NCBI RefSeq assembly: GCF_000147815.2
Contig: NC_015957.1
Location: forward strand, 2,790,001-2,854,000
DNA length: 64,000 bases
DNA from: Streptomyces violaceusniger Tu 4113
Lineage (GTDB): Bacteria; Actinomycetota; Actinomycetes; Streptomycetales; Streptomycetaceae
Direction: 5' to 3'
Shown here: piece by piece, positions 16,560 to 25,909 of the stretch
Position numbering within the stretch: the first letter of the stretch is position 1
How the letters are laid out: each line of letters opens with the position of its first letter
The notes under the pieces: model-generated
Database searches by the model: none
What the model was told of the DNA's origin: nothing
What the model saw: the letters and a program-made list of their open reading frames with translations, nothing else
Program-made: the position numbers and the translations under genes

Positions 16560-17090
16560 ATGGCCGACGTAGCGCCGTACGAGATCCCCACCAGCGTCTT
16601 GGAGACGCTGGCGCCCTCAGCGAGGCGGCTCGTACTGAACCGGCGCGGATCAACGGTCTGGGATGTCGAGACGTGGCGCGGCCGGTTTGCCGTCAAGCTC
16701 GGCTATCCCATCGAAGCAACAAGTGAATGGGAGGGCCAGGAGTGGACTGCCCTGGCCCCCGCCCGTGAGGGCGCAGTCTTGCGGCACCTCAACCGGGACC
16801 ACGTCAGTTATGGCGACTGGGAACACGGCACCTGGAACGTCCAGCCCTGGCACCAGGGCAACAGCCTGTACGACCTTTGGCAGCCGCACCGCGCCCAAGT
16901 GGCCTCGCCAGAGCCCGGCTTGGGTGAAGCACTGTCATGTGCGGAAGCCGTAGCGGCGCTGCACGCCGCAGGGTGGGCGCACGGGGACATTCAACCCGCG
17001 CCGTTCAGGCAGAAGTGGTCACGTGTCCAACGCATGGCCGACAGCGGCCAGGAACGGGCGGAAACCGTTTGTGTGGCAGTAGGTCCCTGA
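16560..17090 (+). pseudogene. protein-kinase-like protein truncated at the catalytic loop
   Basis: The ATG at 16560 opens a clean frame (MADVAPYEIPTSVLETLAP, RFAVKLGYP with the presumed ATP Lys, EALSCAEAVAALHAAGWAHG). Similarity ends at the catalytic-loop motif HGDIQPA near 17010; the last 25 codons before TGA at 17090 are unrelated. The activation loop and C-lobe are missing, so it cannot be an active kinase. Residues resemble small atypical Ser/Thr kinases common in Streptomyces. The break lies just before the end of the GH65 gene on the other strand. Confidence 0.65.
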
Positions 17091-17095
17091 TTCGG

Positions 17096-19436
17096 TCAGC
17101 GGCGTGGTGCGGGTCGTCTGCCCGGGGGTTGGGAGGGCTCGGGCAGGGCGGTCGGTGGCTGGACGGGGCGGGTCTGGGGCGCGCCCTTGGACAGGGTGAT
17201 GACCTCGCCGCCGTGGCTGATCCGGAGCGGCTCGCCGTCCCGCAAGGTGTAGGTGACCTGCGAGCCCGTGATGTCGACCCGCAGGCAGCGCTGCCGGATC
17301 AGCACGGAGAAGGCCAGCCGGCTGAGGCTCTCGGGGAGCCTGGGCGCGAAGTACAGGACGTCCCCGTGGTCGCGCATGCCGCCGAAGCCGGCGACCAGTC
17401 CCACCCAGGTGCCTGCCAGGGAGGCGATGTGCAGGCCGTCGCGGGTGTTCTTCTCCAGATCCGCCAGGTCCATCAGCGCGGCCTCGCCCAGGTAGTCGAA
17501 GGCGAGCCGCACATGGCCCACTTCGGCGGCCATCACACACTGGACACAGGCCGACAGCGAGGAGTCCCGGACCGTCAGCGGCTCGTAGTAGGCGAAGTTG
17601 CGCGCCTTCTGGTCGGCTTCGAAGGCGTCGCCGCACAGATACATCGCCAGCACCAGATCCGCCTGTTTGACCACCTGTTTCCGGTACAAGTCGTAATACG
17701 GGAAGTGCAGCATCAGCGGGTACAGCTCGGGTGGCGTGTCCCCGAAAGCCCATACGTCGAGACCGATGTAGCCCGCCGACTGCTCGTGCAGGCCCAGCGC
17801 ACCGACGTGCGGCACGGACATCGCCTTGGCCGCGTCACGCCATCCGGCGGCCTCTTCCCTGTCGACGCCGAGCGCCGCGGCCTGCTCCGTGTGGCGCTCG
17901 GCCACATCGGCGGCGGCCAGCAGATTCGCCCGGGCCATGAGGTTGGTGTAGGCGTTGTCGTTCGCGAGCGCGCTGTACTCGTCGGGGCCGGTGACGCCAT
18001 CGATGTGAAAGCGGCCACCGGAGTCGTGATGACCGAGCGAATGCCAACGCCGGGCCGTCTCCACCAGCAGTTCCACACCGGTGCGCCGTTCGAAGTCGGT
18101 GTCGCCGGTGGCCCAGATGTAGCGCACGGCGGCGGCGATATCCGCGTTGATGTGGAAGGCCGCGGTTCCGGCCGGCCAGTACCCGGAGCATTCCGCACCG
18201 TCGATCGTGCGCCAGGGGAAGACCGCGTCCCGCAGTCCGAGCTGCCCGGCGCGCGCCCGCGCCGCCGGCAAGGTGTTCTGCCGCCAGTGCAGGGCCTCGG
18301 CGACGCAGTTCGGCGAGGCGTAGGTGAGCAGTGGCAGAACGAACGTCTCGGTGTCCCAGAAGGCGTGTCCGTCGTATCCGGAGCCGGTCAGGCCCTTCGC
18401 CGGGATCGACCGCTGTTCGGCCCGGCTGCCCGCCTGCAGGACATGGAAGAGGGCGAAGCGGACGGCCTGCTGGATTTCCGCGTCGCCGTCGACCTCGATA
18501 TCGGCATGGCGCCAGAAGCCGTCGAGATACTCGCGCTGCTGGTCGATCAGGCCCTGCCAGCCGGTGTTGCGCGCACCGGTGAGCGCGGCCTCGACCTGGT
18601 CCCGGACGGCCGGCAGTGAGCGGATTCCGGACCAGCCGTAGGAGACGAACTTCTCGATGCGAAGCGTCTCGCCGGGGTCCAGGACCGCGGTGACGGTGAG
18701 GCGCCCGACGTCGTCCGCGCTCTCGCTGGAGCTCCGGGTGGATGCGGGGCCGCGCACCACATGGTCGGCCGCGGCCCCGATCCGCTGATTGCTCGCCGCC
18801 GTGTGGTGCACCAGGCGCAACCGCGTATCGACCGCGGCGTGTTCCTCGGGCCGAAGGCATGACTTCAGGGCGGCGCCGACCCGGGGATCGCCGCTGAGCT
18901 CGGGCAGTTGCTCATTGGCGACGAGTTCCGACTGGACGACCACGTGCGTCCGGGCGTCCACCGGCTCCACTTCGTAGGCGACCGCGGCGATGGCGCGCTG
19001 GGTGAAGGAGACCAGTCGGGTGGCGCGCACCGTACCGTCCTGCCGACCGGCGATGTCCACTCGCAGACGCGGTGGAGCAGGCCGGTGCGCAGGTCGAGCA
19101 CGCGCTCATGCGAACGCAACCGCCCGTAGCGCAAGTCGAACGGCTCGTCGTCGACCAGCAGCCGGATGAGCTTGCCGTTGGTCACGTTGATCACCGTCTG
19201 GCCGGACTCGGGGAATCCGTAGCCGGTTCCGCGTACGGCAGCGGATGCTGCTCGTGCACACCGTTGAGATAGCTGCCGGGCAGGGCGTGCGGCTCGCCCT
19301 CATCGAGGTTGCCGCGCCAGCCGACATGCCCGTTGGGCACGGAGAAGACGGATTCGCTCTGCGCGAGGACGTCCAGGTTGAGCTCGGTCTCGCGCAAGCA
19401 CCACGGCTCGACGGCGTAGGCATGGTGGCTGATCAC
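17096..19436 (-). pseudogene. GH65 glycosyl hydrolase/phosphorylase with two single-base frameshifts
   Basis: The gene starts at the ATG at 19436 (MISHHAYAVEPWCLRETELN) and encodes about 780 residues of GH65 sequence, but in three frames. The first shift is near 19215 (YAEP, then YGFPESGQTVINVTNG) and the second near 19035 (RTVR, then RATRLVSFTQRA); each looks like one lost G. The 650 residues after it are intact, with WDTETFVLPLLTY, DGAECSGYWPAG and GPDEY, whose Glu is the general acid. GH65 enzymes split alpha-glucosides such as trehalose, kojibiose or maltose. Because each lesion is one base in a G-rich run, sequencing error is a real alternative. Confidence 0.85.
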
Positions 19437-19520
19437 TTTCGACCCTCCAACCGCTCGTAGAGGTCCGACGCCACGACGCTCATTTTGTCCGGGAGGCCCG
19501 ACTTCGCCGTATTCACGATT

Positions 19521-19586
19521 CTACCGGCGACATCACCCGCGTCTACCGGCGACATCATCCGCGTCTACCGGTGACGTCATCCGCGC
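19521..19586. repeat. three tandem 22-base repeats
   Basis: Unit CTACCGGCGACATCACCCGC plus GT, at 19521-19542, 19543-19564 and 19565-19586, with one to four changes. The array covers the last codons and stop of the DMT transporter gene and the 3' gap. Slipped-strand expansion or a transcript-end structure are possible explanations. Confidence 0.85.
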
Positions 19587-20500
19587 GCGGCGGCAGGCTC
19601 CCCGACGCCACCGAGTTCATCCCTGCTCCGGTCGACACACTGGGCGAGGCAACGCGTATGGGACAGCCCGAAGATTCCGTACAGGAGCACACTCAGCCCC
19701 AGCAGCGCCGGTACGAGCCAGAATCCGGCACGCGGCTGCTCGCCGTAGAGCGTCACACCGAGACAGAAACTCACCGTGGCATCGCCGAGCGTCAAAGCGG
19801 GTTGCGAGCCGATCAGCGGGCCCCCTTGCATGGCGACCCCGAGCAGGAACAGGGAAAACGCGCCGACGGCCGCGAAGCTGTACGTCTGCCACGCGGCGAA
19901 GAAGGCGACGGCGCCCTGATCGGAAAGAATGTTCATGGCCGACTTGACCAGCGCCGCGGTGACGGCGTTTCCGATGGCCGCCGCTGCCGCGAGCGAGGCC
20001 GCTCGCAGCAGTCCGGCGGGGCGCCGCAGACCGGCGAGAACGAGGGCGGCACCGATCCCTCCGGTGACCGTGAGCCCCGGCAACCACCAGATCCCGGGCA
20101 CCTGGTCGCGCCCTCCGGTGGGGGCCAGGGAGAAGAGCACCAGCGCCAGCCCACCGACGATGCAGGCCACGCAGATCCATGCCTTGCGCGACACACCGAC
20201 GCGAAAGACCATCCCTCCGATCACCAGAGCCAGCGGAAGTTCGAGAATGAAGATGGGCTGTACGGTGGCGAGCGATCCGGTGGCCAGCGCGAGGGCCTGA
20301 AAAAGGGCGGCGAAGACAACGCCGAGCATCCCGCCGAACCAGACCGGAGTGTGCAGAAGGTCGCGGATCAGCCCGAGGCGCAATGATCGTGACGCGGGAA
20401 CAGTGAGCGCGGCGCGGCGCTGCAACACCGTCCCGAGTGCGTTGCTGCCGGCCGCGAGCAGGGCGAACACGATGGACAGCACGACCGTCATCGTCACCAT
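19577..20500 (-). CDS. DMT-superfamily (EamA-like) membrane transporter
   Basis: 307 residues from the ATG at 20500, with AGGAG eight bases upstream; longer frames would begin in unlikely sequence. Nine or ten hydrophobic segments fill the protein (VVLSIVFALLAAGSNALGTV, WFGGMLGVVFAALFQALALA and others) with EamA-like paired halves. It is a drug/metabolite-type transporter of the plasma membrane; the substrate cannot be told. A polar tail of about 25 residues ends in tandem-repeat DNA. It stands alone between the GH65 remnant and a terminator. Confidence 0.8.
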   Translation of the reverse strand: MVTMTVVLSIVFALLAAGSNALGTVLQRRAALTVPASRSLRLGLIRDLLHTPVWFGGMLGVVFAALFQALALATGSLATVQPIFILELPLALVIGGMVFRVGVSRKAWICVACIVGGLALVLFSLAPTGGRDQVPGIWWLPGLTVTGGIGAALVLAGLRRPAGLLRAASLAAAAAIGNAVTAALVKSAMNILSDQGAVAFFAAWQTYSFAAVGAFSLFLLGVAMQGGPLIGSQPALTLGDATVSFCLGVTLYGEQPRAGFWLVPALLGLSVLLYGIFGLSHTRCLAQCVDRSRDELGGVGEPAAARG

Positions 20501-20582
20501 GGGCACCACTCCTGGGCTCGCGTGCTTCTCTCCTGGTGCGCTCCCTGGGCCCTTCCGCCAGGCTACACAGCTTGCGCGCGGC

Positions 20583-20615
20583 GATGGCCTCCGCCGATTG
20601 CCGGCGGAGGCCATC
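20583..20615. terminator. perfect 13-base hairpin
   Basis: GATGGCCTCCGCC (20583-20595) and GGCGGAGGCCATC (20603-20615) pair perfectly around a seven-base loop. The hairpin lies 70 bases after the stop of the minus-strand SDR gene (20686) and before the DMT gene start, so it probably separates the two transcripts. Confidence 0.7.
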
Positions 20616-20685
20616 AGAGGGACACCGGCCCTGGATCCTCCCGGTGGGCGAGGCCCAGGGCCGTGAGGCCACGGTCCGCGCCGGG

Positions 20686-21438
20686 TCAGACGGCCACGCG
20701 ACCGCCGTCGACCGGCAGCACCGCGCCCTGGACGAAGCTCGCCGCCTCGCTCGCCAGGAAGGTGATGGCCTCGGCGATCTCCTCGGGCGCGGCGGGCCGC
20801 CCGGTGGGCGCCTGCGCGGCGAGAGCCGTCAGGTCCTCACCCATACCGGCCGTGCCCTCCGTGCGGGTCGGCCCCGGCTCGACGGCGTTGAACCGGACCC
20901 CGCGCGGGCCGTACTCGGCGGCCCACGACTTGGTGAGCAGGTTCAGCGCCGCCTTGCTCGATCCGTACAGCGCCATTCCCGGCGCCCCGTACTCGGCGAC
21001 CATGGTGCTCACGTTGATGACCGCCCCGTAGCCGCGCTCCGCCATCGCCGGGGCGAGCTCCGCCACCAGGTAGAACGGCGCCTTCACATTCAGCGCGTAG
21101 ACGGTGTCGACATCGCTCTGCGGCGTTTGGTCCGTCGGCCCGAACGGGAAGATCCCGGCATTGTTGACCAGGACGTCCACCCGGCCGCCGCCCAGTTCCC
21201 GGGCCTCGCGGGCCAGCTTGCGTACGGACTCGGCGTCCCGCAGATCAGCGGCGACGAAGTCCGCCCTGCCGCCACGGCCGCGGACGGCGCCGACCACTGC
21301 CTCACCCCGCGCCCTGTCCCGGCCCGCCACCAGCACATGCGCGCCTCGTTCGGCCAGCTTCGCCGCGGTGGCCGCACCGATACCGCTGGTGGCCCCGGTC
21401 ACCAACGCGACGCTCCCGGCAAGGTATGCAGAACTCAT
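20686..21438 (-). CDS. short-chain dehydrogenase/reductase (SDR)
   Basis: 250 residues from the ATG at 21438, with AAGGA seven bases upstream; a GTG at 21462 would add eight residues. Classical SDR motifs: TGATSGIG, VNNAG, Ser in NVSTMVAEYG and YGSSK, and EPGPTRTEG after the active site. The sequence around NVKAPFYLVAELAPAM closely resembles the SDR at 49998-50762 (NVKAPFLLTAAVAPAM), so the two may be paralogues. Substrate unknown. It is followed by a strong hairpin and no regulator is adjacent. Confidence 0.88.
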   Translation of the reverse strand: MSSAYLAGSVALVTGATSGIGAATAAKLAERGAHVLVAGRDRARGEAVVGAVRGRGGRADFVAADLRDAESVRKLAREARELGGGRVDVLVNNAGIFPFGPTDQTPQSDVDTVYALNVKAPFYLVAELAPAMAERGYGAVINVSTMVAEYGAPGMALYGSSKAALNLLTKSWAAEYGPRGVRFNAVEPGPTRTEGTAGMGEDLTALAAQAPTGRPAAPEEIAEAITFLASEAASFVQGAVLPVDGGRVAV

Positions 21439-21641
21439 CGGCCAATCCTTCGCTTTTATCACGGGTATTCCACGGGAGGGCGATGCCGCTTTCTCCCGCT
21501 GATCGCCGACTCATTGCCGTGGCGATGTCCGTTACAAGCGCGGGTTGCCTGCCGATGATGTCGCTCGGCCATAGGAGAAGCCAATGGCGGCCATAACCCG
21601 TGGATCAGCCGGTCCGGGCGATGCCGCGGTTTCCCCCGTTC

Positions 21642-22664
21642 TCATGCGTCGGCCGCCACCGCCCCGATGCCGTGGAGCCGTCGGTGGCCGGCGAGGGCCG
21701 GGAGCGAGGTGAGTGCCGGGGGAGCGGGAGGCTCGCCTTCGAGGCCGGAGACGTAGTCGAGCAGGACGCCCTCGCGCAGGCCCCACGGGCAGGTGGTGAG
21801 TCGTTCCACCTCCATGACCTCCATGACGGCCTCCGCGACGATCGCACCGGCCAGGGACTGATGCGCCCTGGAGGCGGAGATGCCGCGCAGTCTCGCTCGC
21901 TGCTCGTCCGTCTTGGCGGCGAGTTGTGGCACCCAGGGCCCCAGGTCCTTCCGGCTGAGACTGTGGAGCGCGGGCAGGCCGTCGCGGGACTGTGGCTTTC
22001 CGGCGAGGCGGGCCAGTTGCGTGAAGGTCCTGGACGTGGCGACGCAGGAGAGGGGCGCCGGCTGGGCGCGGAGTTCGGCGGTGCACTGGCCGAGCACGGA
22101 GCGTACGTGCTCGCGCAACGCACTGACGTCCCGCTTCTTCACCGGCGTGACATCGGGCAGATGGTGGCGGGTGAGCCGGTCGGCGCCCAGCGGCAGGGAG
22201 ACGGCGAGGTCGGGGTATCTGCCGCTGCCACAGGCGATTTCCAGCGAGCCACCGCCGATGTCGAGGAGCAGGATCCGCCCCGCCGACCAGCCGAGCCAGC
22301 CGCGTGCCGCCCTGAACGTCAGCCGTGCCTCCTCCTCGCCGGTCATGAACCCCACACGGATACCGGTGGCGGCCTCGATCTCGCCGAGTACGGCGTCCCG
22401 GTTGGTCGCGTCCCGCACCGCCGAGGTGGCGAAGGGGATCAGGCGGTCGACATGGTGGGCGAGAGCGGCCGCGGCACTCGCGGTCACGGCGCCGACCAGG
22501 GACCGGATCGCGTCAGGCCGGATCACCCCCTGGCGATCGGTCGCCTCGGCCACACGGACCGGCTGTTTCCACGAGGCCACCGGCTCCGGGGGCCTGCCCG
22601 GAGCCAGCCCGGCGATCATGAGGTGGACCGTACGGGATCCGATGTCGATCACTCCACAGCGCAT
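21642..22664 (-). CDS. Ppx/GppA-family exopolyphosphatase
   Basis: 340 residues from the ATG at 22664 (MRCGVIDIGSRTVHLMIAG); six more codons are possible upstream. ASKHA-type phosphatase motifs are clear: GVIDIGSRT, FATSAVRDATN, FMTGEEEARLTF, LLLDIGGGSLEI and the C-terminal EAVMEVMEVERL. The length matches the short actinobacterial PPX1 type without the extra C-terminal domain of E. coli Ppx. Expected role: hydrolysis of polyphosphate ends or of pppGpp in the cytoplasm. It appears to be a single-gene transcript. Confidence 0.9.
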   Translation of the reverse strand: MRCGVIDIGSRTVHLMIAGLAPGRPPEPVASWKQPVRVAEATDRQGVIRPDAIRSLVGAVTASAAAALAHHVDRLIPFATSAVRDATNRDAVLGEIEAATGIRVGFMTGEEEARLTFRAARGWLGWSAGRILLLDIGGGSLEIACGSGRYPDLAVSLPLGADRLTRHHLPDVTPVKKRDVSALREHVRSVLGQCTAELRAQPAPLSCVATSRTFTQLARLAGKPQSRDGLPALHSLSRKDLGPWVPQLAAKTDEQRARLRGISASRAHQSLAGAIVAEAVMEVMEVERLTTCPWGLREGVLLDYVSGLEGEPPAPPALTSLPALAGHRRLHGIGAVAADA

Positions 22665-22810
22665 ATGCCCTGAGTGCCCCACCCGCCGCGAGTTCAGACC
22701 TCCGTTGATCGCGCTTCACCTGGAGAACACCTGCGCAGGGGGTTGCGCGGTGCCTTGGCGGCGACGGCGGGGTGACGGCGGAGCGGCGGGGCGCGGGTGA
22801 GGCGGGCGGC

Positions 22811-22867
22811 GCTCTGCTACGTCGCGTCCGCTCTGCTACGTCGCGTCCGATCCGCTACGTCGCGTCC
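22811..22867. repeat. three tandem 19-base repeats
   Basis: Unit GCTCTGCTACGTCGCGTCC at 22811-22829 and 22830-22848, then GATCCGCTACGTCGCGTCC at 22849-22867, followed by a partial GATCCG. The array covers the last codons of the CDGSH gene (stop at 22855) and its 3' gap. Confidence 0.88.
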
Positions 22868-23082
22868 GATCCGCGCCGCGGCCTCGGAGGTCTGCGGCGG
22901 TGGCTGGTATCGCACCACGGGTAGCGCGCGCTGCGGCCGCACAGGCATACGGCCACCGCGAAGCGGTCGGAGCGCACCACGCTGCCGTCGGGCAGGGTGA
23001 TCTCGACCGGCCCCTCCATCAGCATCGGGCCATCGGTCCCCAGCCGTACCCGCACCGCGCGGTCACGTTCGTCGTTCGGCAC
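22855..23082 (-). CDS. CDGSH iron-sulfur domain protein
   Basis: 75 residues from the ATG at 23082. CLCGRSARYPWCDTSH fits the CDGSH pattern (C-x-C, S, P-x-C-D-x-S-H), whose three Cys and one His bind a 2Fe-2S cluster; the usual Gly after Asp is Thr here. The N-terminal half (VRVRLGTDGPMLMEGPVEIT, DRFAVAVCLCG) is the beta-strand arm of small actinobacterial CDGSH proteins. Its first 20 bases overlap the end of the upstream methyltransferase gene, so the two are translationally coupled. Probable role: cytoplasmic redox or iron-sulfur handling. Confidence 0.85.
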   Translation of the reverse strand: MPNDERDRAVRVRLGTDGPMLMEGPVEITLPDGSVVRSDRFAVAVCLCGRSARYPWCDTSHRRRPPRPRRGSDAT

Positions 23083-23716
23083 GGATCACCACCAGCTCTT
23101 CCTTCGTCTCGCCCGGGGCGATCAGCCCACGGGCCTCCAGCCAGGGCGCCTGCGCGCGCAGCACCGGGCCGAACGGGATCGTGCGGCGGTCGGCCACCTC
23201 CGCCCGCAGCCCGCTGGCCGTCAACTGCGCCAGGGTTCGCTCCGTCCCGCTCAGCGCCGAGTGCACCAGCAGCAGTACGCCGCCGGGACGCAGCAACGGT
23301 GGCGCGTCCCGGCAGATCCGGTCCAGCACCGCCCGTCCGTCGGCCCCGGCCCGCCAGGCCAGACCGCGGCCCCGGCGGGCCCGCCGCCCCGCCACCGGCA
23401 CATAGGGCGGGTTGGCGACGATGAGATCGAATCCGCGGCCCGCCACCGGTGTCAGCAGGTCGCCGTGGAGGACACGCACCGGCAGCCCCTTGAGGCGGGC
23501 CCGCAGCCAGGTGGCGCCCACGGCGAGCGGTGAGACGTCCACCGCGGTCACCTGGGCCGCACCGCGCCCGGCCGCGACGAGGGCCAGGGCCCCGCTGCCC
23601 GTCCCCACGTCCAGGACGGCCGTGCCGGCCGTGATGTCCTCCCGCAGCAGCGCCTCGGCCAGCATCCATGTGTCGTCCTGCGGCGCGTACACCCCTGGCG
23701 GCGTCTTGAACAGCAT
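23063..23716 (-). CDS. HemK/PrmC-like class I SAM methyltransferase
   Basis: 217 residues from the ATG at 23716 (MLFKTPPGVYAPQDDTWMLA). SAM motif I is VLDVGTGSGALALVAA, and LIVANPPYVPV is the NPPY motif of enzymes that methylate glutamine amide or adenine N6 nitrogen. The protein lacks the N-terminal helical domain of true PrmC, so it belongs to the shorter HemK-related group of unknown substrate. It is coupled to the CDGSH gene by overlap, a pairing I believe is common in Streptomyces but cannot check here. Confidence 0.85.
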   Translation of the reverse strand: MLFKTPPGVYAPQDDTWMLAEALLREDITAGTAVLDVGTGSGALALVAAGRGAAQVTAVDVSPLAVGATWLRARLKGLPVRVLHGDLLTPVAGRGFDLIVANPPYVPVAGRRARRGRGLAWRAGADGRAVLDRICRDAPPLLRPGGVLLLVHSALSGTERTLAQLTASGLRAEVADRRTIPFGPVLRAQAPWLEARGLIAPGETKEELVVIRAERRT

Positions 23717-23772
23717 CAGCGGCGAGTACCCGCACAGGGCCGAGGAGTGCGCGTGCGGTGCGGCGGTAAAGA

Positions 23773-25812
23773 TCACAGACAGTCCCGGGGCAGCGTCTCG
23801 TTCCAGGTGCGCGAGAACACCCGCCGGTCGCCCTCGTAGCCGTCCAGTGTGGCGTTCACGAAGAACTCGGTCTCGCTGGAGCGCAGCACCGTGCTCGTCA
23901 CCACGCGTACGTCCCAGTCGTCGCGGTGGAAGCGCATGGTCCAGGTCGACTCGCCGCCGACCGAGGTGAAGTCGTCCGCGACCGCGGTGTAGCGCTCGTA
24001 CGCCCGGCGGCCGACATCCATCCCGATGTCCTCGAAGCGCTGGGTGCCCGCGTCCTTGACGATCTCCAGCTCGGACCGGTAGCCGACCAGGTCGCGCTTG
24101 ACGTCCCAACGCTCCTCGCGGGGGGTGAGCGCGGTGGTGGCGACGGGGGGCGTGCCCTCGGGCTCCCCGAACGGGCGCTGGGGCCGATCCTCGCCCGACG
24201 AGGCCCGGCGCAGCGGCAGCGTGAGGGCGCTGGTGGCCTCGTAGACGGTCAGCAGCGCGGGCCTCGGCGGGGGCCAGGCGAGCGGCCAGTACGACGTGGA
24301 CAGCGACAACCGGATGCGGTGACCGGGCGGAAACGCCTGGGCCACGCCGTTGAGCCGGACACGGGCGCGGTAGCGCCGGCCGGGCTCCAGCGGCTCGGGG
24401 TCACCGATGGTCTCGCGGTGGGCGACATTGAGCAGACCGTAGGTGACACGGGTGGCGCGGCCGTCCGGAGCCACATCGGAGAGCCGGGCGGCCACCATGG
24501 CCACCGGTTCATTGACCGACAGGTCCAGTTCGACGGAGGGCGAGCCGAGGATCTCCACCCGCTCGGTGAGTGGATCGGTCTCGAACACCAGCGAACCGCC
24601 GTCCTCCTCCCGCTGGTCGTACGGCAGGTCCGGAGGCGCGTTGTAGGAGGCCCACTTGCCGGCGAACTGGCCGACAGACAGCGGCGATTGCACGGTCAGC
24701 GGCTCGCCCTGCGCCTCCTGCCCGGACGATGTGTCATCGGGGGCGCCGATGCGCCTGCCGGTCAGCGGGTGCACGGCGGGCTCGACGTTGGGGGAGGGCC
24801 ACCGGGGCTCGGCGATCCAGCGGCCGGGCCGCTCCTCGTAGGAGGTGGACGGCGCCACGCTGTCCTGCATCCACGTCCACAGCATGGGCCCGTCCATGAC
24901 GCCGTTGTCCACGCCCTTCAGCCAGTGGTCCCACCACCGCACCACTTCCTGGAGGTAGCCGATGGCCGGGCCCGGCTCGCCCAGGTGCGGGTACTTGTGC
25001 GACCACGGGCCGATCAGCCCCCTGCGCGGTACGTCCAGCTGGCCGAGCAGCCGTGTCACGGCGTTGGAGTAGCCGTCCGCCCAGCCGCTGGAGGCCAGCA
25101 CGGGGCACTGCACGGCCTGGTAGTCCTCGCCCACCGAGGCATGCCGCCAGTAGTCGTCGCGGCGCTGGTGGCGCAGCCACTCCAGCACCCAGGGGCGGGC
25201 GTTCTCCAGCCGCTCGTGCCACATCTCGCGCCAGCGCTCGCCGACCACCGCCGGGTCCGGCGGACATGTGGCGTAGGCGAACATGGTGCCCGCCTCGGCG
25301 AGGTTGTCGGACAGCAGGGCACCGCCCATGTAGTGCATGTCATCGGCGTACCGGTCGTCGGTGAAGGAGGCGATGACGATGGCGCGCAGACTCGGCGGCC
25401 GCCGGGCGGCCACTTGCAGGGCGGCGAAGGCACCCCAGGAGATGCCCATCATGCCGGTGGCGCCATCGCACCAGGGCTGCTCGGCGAGCCACGCCAGGAT
25501 CTCCTCGGCGTCCGTCTGCTCCTGTCCCAGGTATTCGTCCGTCAGCACCCCCTCCGACTCCCCGGTGCCCCGCAGGTCGACGCGCACGCAGGCGTAGCCA
25601 TGACCGGCGATGTACGGATGGTGGATGGAGTCGCGTACGGAGGTCAGATCCCGTTTCCGGTAGGGGATGTACTCCAGCACCGCGGGCACCGGCTCCTCGT
25701 CCGAGGACGTGGGACGCCAGATGCGCGCCGACAGGCGAATGCCGTCGGACATGGGGATCGTGACGTGTTCCTCTTCCTTTGTCGCGCACGGCAGATTGCT
25801 CACGAGGCGCAT
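23773..25812 (-). CDS. CocE/NonD-family alpha/beta hydrolase (X-Pro dipeptidyl-peptidase S15-like)
   Basis: 679 residues from the ATG at 25812. The N-terminal S15 hydrolase fold starts VTIPMSDGIRLSARIWRP. The catalytic Ser is in GMMGISWGAFAALQ, the Asp probably in SSGWADGYSNAV and the His in GPWSHKYPHLGEP. From about residue 400 a jelly-roll domain follows (ELDLSVNEPVAMVAARLSDV, FPPGHRIRLSLSTSYWPLAW) as in cocaine esterase and X-Pro dipeptidyl peptidases. No signal peptide, so cytoplasmic. It lies 97 bases downstream of an ATP-grasp gene on the same strand, which suggests the two act on one peptide- or amide-like metabolite. Confidence 0.9.
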   Translation of the reverse strand: MRLVSNLPCATKEEEHVTIPMSDGIRLSARIWRPTSSDEEPVPAVLEYIPYRKRDLTSVRDSIHHPYIAGHGYACVRVDLRGTGESEGVLTDEYLGQEQTDAEEILAWLAEQPWCDGATGMMGISWGAFAALQVAARRPPSLRAIVIASFTDDRYADDMHYMGGALLSDNLAEAGTMFAYATCPPDPAVVGERWREMWHERLENARPWVLEWLRHQRRDDYWRHASVGEDYQAVQCPVLASSGWADGYSNAVTRLLGQLDVPRRGLIGPWSHKYPHLGEPGPAIGYLQEVVRWWDHWLKGVDNGVMDGPMLWTWMQDSVAPSTSYEERPGRWIAEPRWPSPNVEPAVHPLTGRRIGAPDDTSSGQEAQGEPLTVQSPLSVGQFAGKWASYNAPPDLPYDQREEDGGSLVFETDPLTERVEILGSPSVELDLSVNEPVAMVAARLSDVAPDGRATRVTYGLLNVAHRETIGDPEPLEPGRRYRARVRLNGVAQAFPPGHRIRLSLSTSYWPLAWPPPRPALLTVYEATSALTLPLRRASSGEDRPQRPFGEPEGTPPVATTALTPREERWDVKRDLVGYRSELEIVKDAGTQRFEDIGMDVGRRAYERYTAVADDFTSVGGESTWTMRFHRDDWDVRVVTSTVLRSSETEFFVNATLDGYEGDRRVFSRTWNETLPRDCL

Positions 25813-25909
25813 AGGGCCGATCTGCTCCTTCCCTGGTGGCGGGGGTGCACGGGTGCCCACGGACGCCACCGGCACACCGGCCGTGTCCGTGGGCGGTCGC
25901 AGCCGGGGC

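Noticed and set aside
16937..18619. Long open frame on the plus strand opposite the GH65 gene
   Set aside because: It is antisense to well-conserved GH65 motifs and has no family resemblance; high GC leaves stops rare on the opposite strand.
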